NCBI GenBank assembly: GCA_013398615.1
Contig: VZSR01003807.1
Coordinates: forward strand, 38,457,738 to 38,521,737
Reading direction: 5' to 3'
DNA length: 64,000 nucleotides
Source: Brachypodius melanocephalos
Lineage: Eukaryota; Chordata; Aves; Passeriformes; Pycnonotidae
Shown: positions 13,401 through 24,800 of the stretch, piece after piece
Position numbering within the stretch: the stretch's first letter is position 1
How the letters are laid out: each line of letters starts with the position of its first letter
Notes under the pieces: model-generated
Database searches by the model: none
Told to the model about the DNA's origin: nothing
Seen by the model: the letters and a program-made list of their open reading frames with translations, nothing else
Translations under genes and position numbers: made by a program

Positions 13401-14212
13401 GAGGTTGTGGCAGAGACAGCTGCTGCACCCCAGGCTCTGAAGGTTAAGCGTGACAAGGCAGGGGGCGAGGGCCCGCTCCGTCCTGCACCAGGGCCCCTGG
13501 GAGCACATGGGACGGGACAAGCACTCCCTGGCTGGTGCTGGCACACTGAGCCAACACAGAGCGCACAGCCAAGGGCAGAGCCAGGTATGTACACAGGCGC
13601 TGGCCTTTAAAGCTTTGGATTTGTTGTGTTGTTCTTTTAGGGGCTTTGGCCTTCACGATGATTGGTACCAAACTTGTTTCAGTTATTAAAACCAAGCTCA
13701 CTATTGTAACAACTCAATTAGACCTTTTTCTCATTTCTTGATGTCCACTTTACAAACAAATGCAGTATGAAACTATCGCTTTTATGTATAACAACACAGC
13801 ACATACACATGAGAGTGGAAGTGAGTAAGGCAAACTCTTCTACACAAGAACTAGATTAGAATTTGGACTCTTTTCTCCATTTCAAAAACAGCTATATTGT
13901 TTCTCTTCTCTGTGTTTGAAACTCTGTTGTAACAGCAGGCACAACACAATTGGAATACTTAATCCAATGATTACATGATACACTTCTGTATAGAGCCTAC
14001 TAAATCACAATGATAAAGCTTTCCTTGTGTACTCAGACTTTCAGAAAATCACATAACCATAGAGCCCTTCAAAGTAAGGCATCTGTTCTCTGCTTCAAAA
14101 AGTGGTGTTCAACTTATGATCTACAAACTGTAGGACCTCAGATAAAAAAATACTAATCAAGTAGGGGAGAACAGAACAAAGGAAAAATTATAAAATTACA
14201 AGACATCTCAGT

Positions 14213-14218
14213 TTTATT
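14213..14218 (-). terminator. RIPPLY2: RIPPLY2 poly(A) signal
   Basis: AATAAA on the minus strand about 105 bases below the RIPPLY2 stop codon. It is the first canonical hexamer in an AT-rich 3' region and implies a short 3' UTR with cleavage near 14190-14200. Confidence 0.6.
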
Positions 14219-14321
14219 AAGAATAACTTACATAGAAATAAATTATCTTTAAAAATACTATAATACATATTTATATTAAGTTTAAATTAAGTCTTAGAAG
14301 CGGCATTGGCCTTCCCTGCAG

Positions 14322-14487
14322 TCAGCAACCTGATTCTGTTCTTGAATCTTGTTCCAGTTGATCTTCATCATCTTCGCTATCCGAGTCTTCATAAAAGGAA
14401 ATTGTAGCCTGAACTGGGAAGTTTTTCAGAAGTGCTTCAGCTTCCTGATACAAGTAATCATAGCACCTTGATTTGGGCCAAAATAGT
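14322..14487 (-). CDS. RIPPLY2: RIPPLY2 exon 3, Ripply homology region and stop
   Basis: After a CTTGTTTCAG acceptor it encodes LFWPKSRCYDYLYQEAEALL, then KNFPVQATISFYED, followed by an acidic Ser/Asp/Glu tail ending in ESGC and a stop. Near-identity with vertebrate RIPPLY2 through SFYEDSDSED makes this the most secure part. The tail after residue 130 diverges from the mammalian ending. Confidence 0.97.
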
Positions 14488-16669
14488 CTGAAACAAGTGC
14501 ACAATAGATTTGCTTATTGTTATTATGTATTTTACTTGGAGGCCAACACGCAAAAAACCCAAGTGAAAGTCTGTTAAAACAAGCATCCTACAGAGCTTTT
14601 CCTTACATGCTCAATTGCTAAGTTGCTTTCTACATTCAATTAGGAAAAAAAATATCTGGATTCTTGTTTTCATCTGAAGCAATAAAGATGATTTAGAGTA
14701 TTAGTTTTGCAGCAAAACTACGAAAGCCCAAGACTCTGCATCTGAAACTTTCCACTCCAGTACCTCATTAAGAGTACTACCTAGGGATCTGATCCAAGTA
14801 GTACTGCCCCTACTGGAACTATTCCTAGGGAATATAATGACTGTCAAACAAGATCAAAAATACATTTGAATCAAATGAGTAGTTTTCTTACTGAAGGTCC
14901 CACCCAGTCTTAGGAAGTTGTTGATACCTGTTTCACACTATTCTAAAATTCAAAGGTATGATAAAGGTCTAGGGGTGGTCAGGCCTGGAAATCTCATCTG
15001 TCTTTCCCAAAACAATCAACAGACTCCTTAAGGAAGATGTCCCACGGATGTAGATTTTAAAGTAGTCTGTGTTGTATCCAGAAATTAACAAAATAGGCTA
15101 ATAACATCATAGTTAGCATGGGCTACCAGCTAATGATAATATATTACAGTTATTATACTCCAAGTTCCTGTTCTTTTTCAACTACCATCCTCTTTTGCTT
15201 ACAGTTTGGAAAAAGCTAGAAGGAACAGACCATGGAAGTCCCAAGAGCCAAGAGACTAGCACACTACAACATAATGAAATGCTGACTACAGATTGTTTAA
15301 AATAGAAATGCATTAAGAAACAGAACTAGATGGCTTTCTAGCAATTACAAGAAATAATTTTTAGGCTACTGTTTAACAGAACACTGCTTCCTTGGCAGCA
15401 CAAAGTCACTGGTATCAGTTTTGTAACAGGTCTTCGTTACCAATGTTCCCTGCAACAGCATTCACTCAAACCTAAGCGTTGGAGCAGTCACAGTGAAGTC
15501 TGCCTGTAGAGTTGCTCAGTTAGTGCATCATTATGTGAAGGATCATTGCCTATATTTGAAAGAAAGCCACATCTTGTCTGGAAAAACTGCCTATGCAATT
15601 ATTTTAAGCATCTTGCAACACCTACCAGCATTCCTGAATATAAACTCTCCTACAGATTCAACTGTTGTTATTTATTTTATTTCATTTTCAGAACTTACAG
15701 TGCAGATACTATCACTACCTTTATCAGTACAGCAGTAGTTACGCAAGTATCTTCCTCGGCAATGGTGGCTTAGCCAGTGCATGCCCTCGCTTCCTGCCAC
15801 TCTCCCACGCCTCCACCTGCTTCTTTGCTGTGGGAGGGCGCTGGATGCTTGCACAGCAACACAGCCTAGGAACTACACCCCCCCCCGTGCCTTTTTTAAC
15901 CCTGGGCACAGGAATGAATAACAAGGTGCTTCAGCGAACTCCACCATCATCAAAAAACACCCACATAACTTGTAGTAAGTGTCAACACACCACAGAGGCA
16001 CATGAACAACTCAAATATGTTAAATCTACGAATCCCGGCAACCCTTTGCCTAAGGATCTGTCAGTTCAAAATCACATAGATGGCAAATTCACTCCCAAGG
16101 CACTTTAATAGCTACATAAATACATGGGTGGAAACAAAAGGGTCGGGAGAGCTAACGCTAAGACACTACACTAGCGAGCAAGGGACTCCTGGCCGCACAC
16201 CGCTACGGGTCCCCGGTGCCCCGAGATCCCCCGTGGGAACCGGCGGCGGCTGGGGACTCGCACTTACCTGACGGGGTGCGTGTACTGCGCCAGCTTTAGG
16301 GAGGCTTCCGCCAGCCCGCCGGGGCTGTGAGGCTGCGGAGGAGAGAGCAGAGGTCAGCCCACCGGCACGGCACCGGGCCCTCCCCGAGCATCCCCGCCCC
16401 GCCGGGATTCCCCAGCCGAACGCGCGGCGATGCCGGCGGCAGAAGCTCCGCCGCGCCCCACTCACCGCGGCGGGGCCGGGGCCGCTTCGCCGGGCCGCCT
16501 CACCCGGCACGGGCACCCACGGTCTCCAGAAGGGCGCAGAGCTGCGGGGCGAGGGCAGGGCCGTCAGGGCAGGACCGGGCCGCCCCCCGCACCGGGAGGA
16601 GGAGGAGAGGGGCGAATAACCCTGCGGGGGCAGCGCTGCCAAGAGGGAATGGGGACAGCCGCCCTCCAT
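14322..16669 (-). CDS. RIPPLY2: RIPPLY2, complete three-exon gene, 144 aa
   Basis: Ripply proteins recruit Groucho/TLE corepressors to T-box factors and help set somite boundaries in the nucleus. Exons are 16669-16466, 16332-16268 and 14487-14322 and join in phase (0, then 2). FWRPW sits at residues 47-51, with WRPW, the Groucho-binding motif, at 48-51. The Ripply homology region runs from about residue 80 (LAQYTHPVRLFWPKSRCYDY) through NFPVQATISFYED near 112-124. An acidic tail follows. At 144 aa it is slightly longer than the human protein (about 128). The start ATG lies 54 bases below a TATA box. The N-terminal 46 residues are unlike mammalian RIPPLY2 and could be mis-spliced: a pyrimidine-rich CAG lies just before the WRPW segment. 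It lies immediately upstream of CYB5R4 on the same strand. Confidence 0.95.
16268..16332 (-). CDS. RIPPLY2: RIPPLY2 exon 2
   Basis: A 65-base exon encoding PHSPGGLAEASLKLAQYTHP then V and a split Arg. Acceptor CCTCCGCAG, donor AG|GTAAGT. Its end is the start of the Ripply homology region; the HPVR positions match the family. Confidence 0.93.
16466..16669 (-). CDS. RIPPLY2: RIPPLY2 exon 1 with WRPW motif
   Basis: Encodes 68 residues from MEGGCPHSLL to SGPGPAA, phase 0 out, donor GCG|GTGAGT. An earlier GTGAGG donor at about 16496 would leave phase 1 and put a stop or a wrong frame in exon 2, so the later donor is preferred. The WRPW codons are 16528-16517. A possible acceptor, CTCGCCCCGCAG, ends at about 16545 and may mean that the first part is a separate exon or is not translated in this form. 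Confidence 0.85.
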
Positions 16670-16722
16670 CCTCCGCCGGTCCGCAGCCGCTCGCCTGGCG
16701 CTGCCGCCCGCGGGCCCGGAGG

Positions 16723-16730
16723 CTTTTATA
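16723..16730 (-). promoter_or_regulatory. RIPPLY2: RIPPLY2 TATA box
   Basis: TATAAAAG on the minus strand in an otherwise GC-rich stretch, 54 bases above the ATG at 16669. Transcription would start near 16695-16700 and leave a 5' UTR of about 30 bases. A TATA box inside a CpG island fits a sharply switched developmental gene. Confidence 0.75.
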
Positions 16731-17282
16731 GCCGGCGGCGGGTGCTGCGCGGCGCGGAGCCCCCACCTCCCCCGGCTCAGCTGCCAGCGCCATGCACAAA
16801 AAGGCTCCGCGCGAAGGCGCCGCCGTGTAAACACGGGGCGAGGGCGCGTGCATGCCCCAAATGGCCCCGGGAGGGGAAGCGGGCGTGGGGGGATTTGGCG
16901 ACTCGGTGTTAATCGCACTCGAGCAGACACATGGCAGCTGCCGGGGGCCGGGCGGGGACGGCCCTGTGGGAACGGAGCGGGGGGCGGCGGCACCACCGGG
17001 GACGTGCCCGGCCGCTCTGCGCCCCGGCGGCAGGGTCCGGCCGCCGCGACCGCGGCCTTTTGTTCCAGCCGTGTTTGTCTATGCCCCGGAGCGGCGAGTT
17101 ACGGCGTGTGGGCACCGCGACACCCTCGCGGATGGCAGCGCCCGCCGCTCCCCGCGGGAGAAGGCACGGACAAAGAGACCCCAACCGGGGCGGCGGAGAA
17201 CGTGACGCCCTTTGGAGGGGTCCTCACTCCAGCCCCAGTGCGCTACGTGACATGTTCTCCCTCAGGCAACGGTGGTGGCTCT

Positions 17283-17356
17283 TTATATATATATATGTAT
17301 ATGTATATATATGTATATATATATATATATGAAATGTATGTATGTATGTATATATG
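17283..17356. repeat. TA / TATG microsatellite above RIPPLY2
   Basis: Alternating TATA, TGTATA and (TATG) units of about 74 bases, directly upstream of the RIPPLY2 CpG island, ending in GCGCGCAC. The TA core on its own accounts for the long tyrosine/isoleucine runs in the frames here, which are not coding. Confidence 0.9.
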
Positions 17357-17359
17357 CGC

Positions 17360-20300
17360 GCACCTGTTTTTAATAGGGTCTTTTTTTACCGAGAAAACGT
17401 GCCTGCCTTAATTATTTCTTCATGTAGTCCCAATACTTCATTCTGCTGCCAGTACTGGTTGCTGTCACTACACGTGCAAGGTTTTACATGGAGTTCCTCC
17501 CGTTTCCGTGTTCCCCGGTAGCAAGGGAGTTTCTTTGCTATTTTTATTTGTTATTCTTGTTTCCTCTTTTCTTTATGAGGCTGCAATCAGTGATGCATGT
17601 GAGAGGGGCAGAAACAAGTTATGTAAGAGCTGGTAAACAGCAATAATATCAGCCTTAAGGACTAGGAGGGTTGGTGGGATGGAGCTGCCCTAGATGCTGA
17701 AGGAGGGCTTAAACCCCAGGTAATTTATTGTCCCATTAAAGATCCTCATTACTGAGGTGCTACAAAGATTGAGGCACTCTTTGGAATAATATTTTGCCTT
17801 ATTGAATATGTTGAGGCATAAGGAGTGAGCCTACCTTAGCATTGCCCAAGAGTAGCTGCAAGAAGCTGCTACTCTCAAAAGAGTAGCTACAGACTTGTGC
17901 CTTCTCCACATCTTCAACACAATCCATTTCACTAACTAGTACCAGCAGTACCCGTTGTAAAAAATGTTACATATTAGAAGCTGTGTGGGAGATGTAATCA
18001 GGTTAATCTTTCACATCCTAAAGTCAAAACCAGATGTAGACTGACTTGCCTTTCTGAAGGACAGCAACCACTTACTTTGAACAAGAAATAGTTGGAAGAG
18101 TGCACACATTCAAGCTTGTGCGTGCTGTGATACATTCCAACTTCACCAGCGGACACACTCTGTCACTTTGGAGATGTGCCATTTGACCACTTGGAAAAAT
18201 TGATAATTATGACTTCAAGAGTTAATAAAGGACAATGTATTTTCCAGTGAAAAGTCCAGTTTGGTGAGACATGGTGTTTGTAGCTGTTTGGGTTTTCTCT
18301 GCCTCATTTTCACTGTGGCCTAGAATCAGATTAATTAAAATCAGAGTGAACAAAAGGCTCAAACTAAAATACATATTCATCTTACAGCTAAGAAATAGAG
18401 AATAGAGCAAAGTATAGTAACTTGTGTAATAAACCAAATATGATCATAAGCAAAACTGTTTCTACTTTTTCTCTTTTTCCGAATAGCTACTGTGAAGCTT
18501 GTAAGGTGATGCAAAGCATAAAAGAAATGTTTTAAAGCTGTCTGATGGCAGATCCTTCTTTGGCCTAAATGAAGTGAGAACAATAAATTTTATATTTCAC
18601 ATTTCTCTTCTGAGAAATTTAACACAGGCTGTGTAAGGAAAAAAAAAAAGGAGGGAAGGTTCATTATCTAAAGAAGAAAAGCAGAAACATCCTTCATCCC
18701 ATTAGTAGTGACAAATGGCTAGGACAAACACCAGTTTTATCTGTTTGATAAAACATAAAAATTAGTTTTAATGTCTACAGTGAAAGCAACAAAAGATGGG
18801 GCGTCTTTGACCAACAACTCTTAATTGTCTCAGGATTCTTTTTAGTACCTGCCTGAAATGAGAAAATGTCCTAGGGAGAAAGTGTGATTTACCCATTAGA
18901 GAGCAAATTGAAAGAGAGGTGTTGAAAGGATAAGGAGAAAATAATGACTAACAGCTGTTGTTCCCCTGCATATTTTCACACTGTATGAGTCTTCTTGGTT
19001 TTATAGTTCAGTAATACAGTCCTGTTTGTTGAGAAATACAGAAGTCTGTCGTTGTAATAATAACTTGTTATCATTGACATAATAAACTGAGAAAAAAACC
19101 CCTTAACATTTTGCTGTCTTCCCATTGACCTTGAAATGGAAAGTGGTAAATCAGGGACAGAAGATGCTTTGTCATGTTCGTCTCTTCTGCAGTTTGTGCA
19201 CAGTAACAGTGCATTGGTTTCATCATGCTAAAATCTCTTCAGGTAGGAGCTACACACAACTGCTGAACAAATAATTGGTCAAAAAGGAGTGATGGAATAC
19301 ACTTAAAACTGGTTCTTTTAACATAGTAGTGAAATACATAGCTCTGAATTCAACATGAAGTGCAATAGAAGCAGTTCCCTCATGCATCCTTGACTCATCT
19401 AACTAAAGCAATATTCTCCATTCTGTGCCTTAGTTCCTGCTTTTTTGTATTTCTACTTTTTAAAAAAAGTGCGCAGGATGAGTTGAAGGTTGTTCTTGGC
19501 TGTACATATATAACTAGACTGTCTCTAGGAAAGGAGGGCTGGGAATCAGGACCTAATACACTGTGCTTTATTGCACTGGAATGAAAACTGAAATATTGTG
19601 GTTTGTGGTTCTATTTACTCTTGTGCAATAATAAAAATACCTGAGCTTTTGATCAGTTATCAGCTTTTTGAAAATTTCTCTCAAGGTCATAGGTTTAAAA
19701 AATTTCCTTATACCACTTTCCAAGCAGATAATAGCCAGTCATTTATAGGGTTCAATCCTGCTTAGCCATAGTTTGATTTTTATAGGGATATTTGTACAAA
19801 ATTGCAATTGAAGAATTTCAAATGCAGTACAAAAATTCTTGTACAGTCACTCTGACTTTACTTACAGTGGAACAAAACCCCAATTTTGTTTTCTCTGTAT
19901 TATACCAAACAGTATTTTTCCAGAATGAAAGTGTTGTTTAAAAATTTGGTTTAAATTGGTTTAAAATGCTTTTGTGGCTGTCTGCAGTGTGACGTCTTGA
20001 AATGTAGTGTACTGTTAATAGGATACACAGAAAAGCAAACACAGAGATCTGTGCAGATTTCAGTGTGCTACTATAAACAAAGAAGGTGTTCACAAATGGC
20101 TTAGAGCTAAATTTGACAGGACAGTGCTAATCACACTGGGACATGGGAATATCTGGACAGAGGACAGTCAGCTGGCTTCATATTCACCTCCCTTAAGGCA
20201 GAGATACCTCTCACTTATTAGTAAAGCAGGGACATTGCATGAAAATCATTGTGTGAGTTGATATAAGGGGAGAATTGGCTTGATCTTGTCAGGAATTTGT

Positions 20301-22990
20301 TTTAGTGACAAAAGCAAGGTCAAACACATGGAACTGTTCTTCTGCTTACTGAGACTGAACTGAGAAAACTGATTTACAGACAAAATTTGATCTTGATTAT
20401 TTTATAGCCTAGCTTCATCTCGATGCTTTCACTTTTAGCAACACTTTAGGGCCATGTTTTGAAATTCAATGTATTCCTGATATTTGCATATAGGTATTGA
20501 CTGTACATGCATATGTCATTCATGTTTGGTCTGTTAGCTCATAATTTGATCTCTTTTTTCCCACTAAAAGCAAAGTTTGCACAGGAAATTTACGAGCAAC
20601 TTTGATAGATGTTCATCTGTGTGCAATGACAATTTTCTGAAAATGTTGCAATGGTATCTTTATGCCTTAAGCATTTTGTAGTTGTGATATGGCACAAAGG
20701 GCATTCTTTCTGCTATAGTTTGAAAATAAAATATCAATTTACAAAGAAAAAAGACCACCACAGATGTGTTCACCAACCATTATCATTACCACTATTTGGA
20801 TTTGATACAGGATTTTCAATAGACCTAATGTACCTGAAAGTGGGCTTCATTCAGCATTTCCACAAAATTATTTATTTATGTCAGTAAATAATATGAGATC
20901 CAAACTACATTCCAAGAAATAGAAGAAAAACAAATTACCTTTTTTATTAAAAAAAAAAGGAACAGAACTAAGTCAGCAGAGCAGTCTATTCACATTACCA
21001 GTGTTACCAATGGCTATAAAATGATTGCTTGGCTATTAAATGTTGTGCTTGTCCTGTTCCTGGTGTGAATTTTTTCCATCCTATTTATATACAAAAATGC
21101 AGTATGTAATCAAACAGTGTAATTCCACTTAAACTGAAGTGCCAGGTGATTCGTACAGTGGTGTATGTTGGAAGTCTAAAGATGGAATCCTCTTTCATGG
21201 ACATATCCATCCCACTTCTCCTCATTTCTCTTGTTTTTGACTAGGCTGTAGTAGTATTAAATATAATTCTTTCATTTTATGGAGAAAATTATTCTTCCCC
21301 TTCCTCTATTTAACTGAAACACCAGAAGGAAAACTTTTTGAAAAGGAGGGATGCAATTCCAAGAAAGGATGTCTTTTGACCCTCTTTTTGCTATTGGGAA
21401 CCAGCTCCTGGAAATTCAGGAGTGAATGGCCTCACTTGAAGGGGCATAGCTCTACATTTCACTGTTGATGAGACTGAAACCCTCCAGCTTTCTTAGGTTT
21501 ATCCCAGAACTGCTGCTGTTACAAACTTTGTGGTGGGGCAATCCTTGGAATCTGCCGGGGTATGAGCAATGCGTTGTGTTCATGGCACACGTGCAGCTAC
21601 ATGAGAGCCCTGCACGTCCATGTGGCAAAGTGTGACTGCACACAGCAGGCTGGGCTTCCTCATTTCCCTCCCCCTCTGCACTCTGCTCCCAGGCCCAGGC
21701 TGGCAAATGGTAAAGGATAATGTATCCACATGGGAAAGAAGCACATTAAGGGACTGAGAATGTGTAATGGAATCAGCCACCAGTTACAGGGATCTTTTTA
21801 AAAAAATAGGAGTATCACTTGCTATTGAGTTATGGGCACTTTAAATTCCATGCAGATAAGAAACAGAGACATCAGTGCTGAACACCAATCTTGTTAACCT
21901 CTTTTAATAGAATGGGAATCGGTGAAACCCTGATACATCATTGATGCCAGGGCTCAGCAGAAGTGTCTGGCTGGCTCAGCATAATGCAGCATAATGTCAC
22001 AGTGTTTGCTGCAGTTGGAGCACACAGTGCTGCAGTGTGGTGCTGGCAGGATTTACCCTCTTGCCTCTGGAAATAAGTGAGAGGCAGCCAAATGAAATGA
22101 AGTCAATAGCTATTGACAGAAGAGACAAAGAAGTTAAGATAATCATTGGAATGTCCTGATTTGACCCCTCTGGTAATACAGTCCCTAGCAATGTCATCTC
22201 CTCTCTCACAATGTTCCATTCAATTATCTGTTTCTTCAGATATATTGCTTTCCTGGCTACAAAGATAGCCATGGAAGCAGAGTGATTCTTTTTCAATTTC
22301 CCTTGTCTCTCCAAGCTATCAACACAGCACCAACTCTCTGAAAAGATACATGCCACTAAGCATGATGTATATAATGCATCACAATATATATAACGGAGCA
22401 TTTCACCTCTCTCAGAAAGGAATGAATGCATGAAACAGAGCTGTATCCCTGACAAACAAGCACCTGAAAAAGGTGATGTGAGTCCTGAAGAGAAGCAGTG
22501 CCAGCCAGAGGAGTACACACGGTATCTTGTACTGCACTGCAGGGATGTCAGAGCTCTTACACAGGTGCCTGCAGATAGGTGCTGACAGAGACCTTCTAAG
22601 CCTGCAGTTCCTGCCTGGCTTCTTGTGACTGATGTTATCAGGCTGCCAATTCCATCATGTCAGCATTTCAGCACTTCTTTTTGCATGCTCACATCCCAGG
22701 GATCCTTATTGGTAACACTGAACACAAGGAATAGGCTGCTAGCCTGTCTGTCTTAATGAAGGTGCAGATAAATGGCAAAGGTACCAAAGGTAAAAACTGA
22801 TATCACTTGTTTTTAAGACTGCTTGTCAGCACCCTTAAAATCACAGTTTCCATTGCTTACAATTTTCCAAATTTTATTTGGGCTAAATTTTCCCGTGATA
22901 AAGGAATTATTTGGGGGGTGGGGGAAAGGTGAGGGTGTAAGAGACTGCAATCAAAATAAGACAGCTCAAATCACTGACCCATTTTCAAGA
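17360..22990. other. Intergenic, no gene seen
   Basis: AT-rich single-copy-looking DNA upstream of RIPPLY2. I checked both strands for family signatures and coherent splice-bounded exons and found none convincing. The longest open frame (minus, 22518-21997) starts from GTG and shows no domain. Confidence 0.6.
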
Positions 22991-23141
22991 ATTATAGAAT
23001 GTTTTGGGTGGAAAAGGAACTTAAATATCACTTAGTTCTAACCCCCCTGCCAGGGGCAGCAATGCTACTCATTAGAGCAGGTTGCTCAGGGCCTCATCCA
23101 ACCTAGCCTTGAACACTTCTGGGGACTGGGAGATCATCTTG
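22991..23141 (-). mobile_element. CR1 LINE 3' fragment
   Basis: Reads as the reverse complement of a CR1 3' end: ATAGAATGTTTTGGGTGGAA, then the AACCCCCCTGCCAGGGGCAG block, GCAGGTTGCTCAGGGCCTCA and CTAGCCTTGAACACTTCTGG. Diverged, 5'-truncated, non-autonomous. CR1 is the dominant LINE of birds, a main reason to call the host avian. Confidence 0.9.
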
Positions 23142-24729
23142 CAATATGAAAAATTCTGGTGCCTTTTGTTTTGGAGAGGAGTAGGCTTCAGTAGATATGA
23201 GGAAGGGCAGCCTGAGGATGTGGGAAGAACAGAAAATTCTTGAGCAAGGAGACTGGATCCAAGTCCCAAATAGGCAGCAGAGAGCAGGAAGAGAGAAGGG
23301 GCAGGACAGTCACCAAAGAGCAAGGTTGCCGAAGCAAAACAAGAGTGACTAAAACAGGAGCTGGCAAAAGAAAGCATTTAGCATGGGAAGGACAATTTGG
23401 ACTGGAAAAGGATAACTTGGTGATGCCAGAACAGGGTAAGAAGATTGAGGTGAAGGAGTGAGGACAGGAAGACCTCCAAATGTTTACAAATGGGAGAATA
23501 CTGGGAAAACTGTCAAAAGACATGAGATAAGTTCTTCTTAGTGAAGGGCATTGAGCCTGGATGTCTTGTTCCAGACATGAGCTAAAGAGAGGTCTCAAAG
23601 CTAGAACCTGGGACTGGTTAATAAGAAGTAAGATGAAAAGCCAAACTTGGGAAGATACATGACTAAAGTATTAGTACATTGAGGGGAAGGGAGAAGGGAA
23701 TTGAATTGGGAATAAAATAAGTACAGAAGTTGTAGTCTCAGTGCACACCTTCCCAAAGCCTGTGTGGACCTCAGGAGACCCTGTTCCAGCAAAGCCTGAG
23801 AATCCTGCTGCAAATATCCCATCACCTTCTAGAGTGGCTCCAAATTAGTACCACTAAATGTTACTCTTTTAGCTCAAAATCCTGCATCATAGGCATGAAT
23901 TTTTCTATCCAGGTCCTATTATTGCATGACCTGATGATTTCTTCTCTCCTAGTTGTTCCATTTGTATTTGTATAACATAGCAATTCACCTCTAGACTGTA
24001 ATGTGGAACAACTTTAATGCTGCAGTCAGTCACCCAAAACCCAAGAAACTTAAAAAAATTCTGTGAGGTTCACATGTGAGTTATAGCTTATCAAAGTTAA
24101 GTGTTTAATAGTTATTCATCTAAATCTAACATGATGAATTCTGGCTGCTGTTCAATATAAACCTTCAGACAACTGATTATGTCCTAGAAGAAGAGGATAT
24201 CTTCTAGAAATGTCCTGAAATGTCTAAAATATCTAAAATGCACAGGGCAGGCAAGATGACAAGCTCTCTGGCACAATCTGTGTCTCTACTGTCTCTGAAA
24301 GATGACCAGTTTAACATAGAAATGCCTAGTTTAGCTTTTAGATGTCTCAAGCAGGGTAATATGGATAAATGTCAAGTTTCTGTATTTGGTACGAGAGACT
24401 GCAGTAAGAATTGCAGAAGTGTTTAAGTCTATCGCTCCCAGGATTTGCAAGTGCAAATTCCATCTTGCATTTTTGTGTCCTAAGTAGCTTGAGCACTATG
24501 GATCTGAGGCTCAGGACTGCATTTGAAATTAATAAGAATCATGCCTTAAATCACTACTATGTAATTCAAGTCTATGGAAAAATGAAGCCCTCATTATCTC
24601 AAACTGGCCAGCCAGGTTTAAAGAGCCTTTTTAACATTAGCCACATGGTATAAAATGGGAGCAGTAGTCCCCAAAGTCTCTGTGAATTCTGTTTAATCCT
24701 GCAGCCACCATGGTTACTGACAGAATCTT

Positions 24730-24800
24730 AGTATCACATAACGGTTTGGGATGGAAAGGACCTTAAAAATCACCCAGGTCCAATTCCCCTGGCCATGAGA
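24730..24800 (-). mobile_element. CR1 LINE 3' terminal fragment
   Basis: GTATCACATAACGGTTTGGG ATGGAAAGGACCTTAAAAATCA then CCCAGGTCCAATTCCCCTGGCCATGA corresponds to the last about 70 bases of CR1, minus orientation. Only the 3' tail is present. Confidence 0.85.

Larger units (their letters stand above)
16190..17230 (-). promoter_or_regulatory. RIPPLY2: RIPPLY2 promoter CpG island with candidate RBPJ sites
   Basis: Dense CpG over exons 1-2 and about 500 bases upstream. It contains TGTGGGAA at 16965-16972 (about 235 bases above the TATA box) and CGTGGGAA at 16232-16239 (intron 2, just past the exon 2 donor). Both fit the RBPJ/CSL consensus of Notch signalling, a known input to the segmentation clock. 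Occupancy is inferred, not shown. Island edges are by eye. Confidence 0.6.

Noticed and set aside
12698..13610. Several overlapping long open frames on both strands around 13 kb
   Set aside because: Stop-poor CpG island; only the MLNVP exon of CYB5R4 is supported. The others are Ala/Pro/Arg/Gly-rich shadows.
16166..16996. 276-codon minus frame over RIPPLY2 exon 1
   Set aside because: It runs through the TATA box and the exon 1 donor. The real coding part is 16669-16466.
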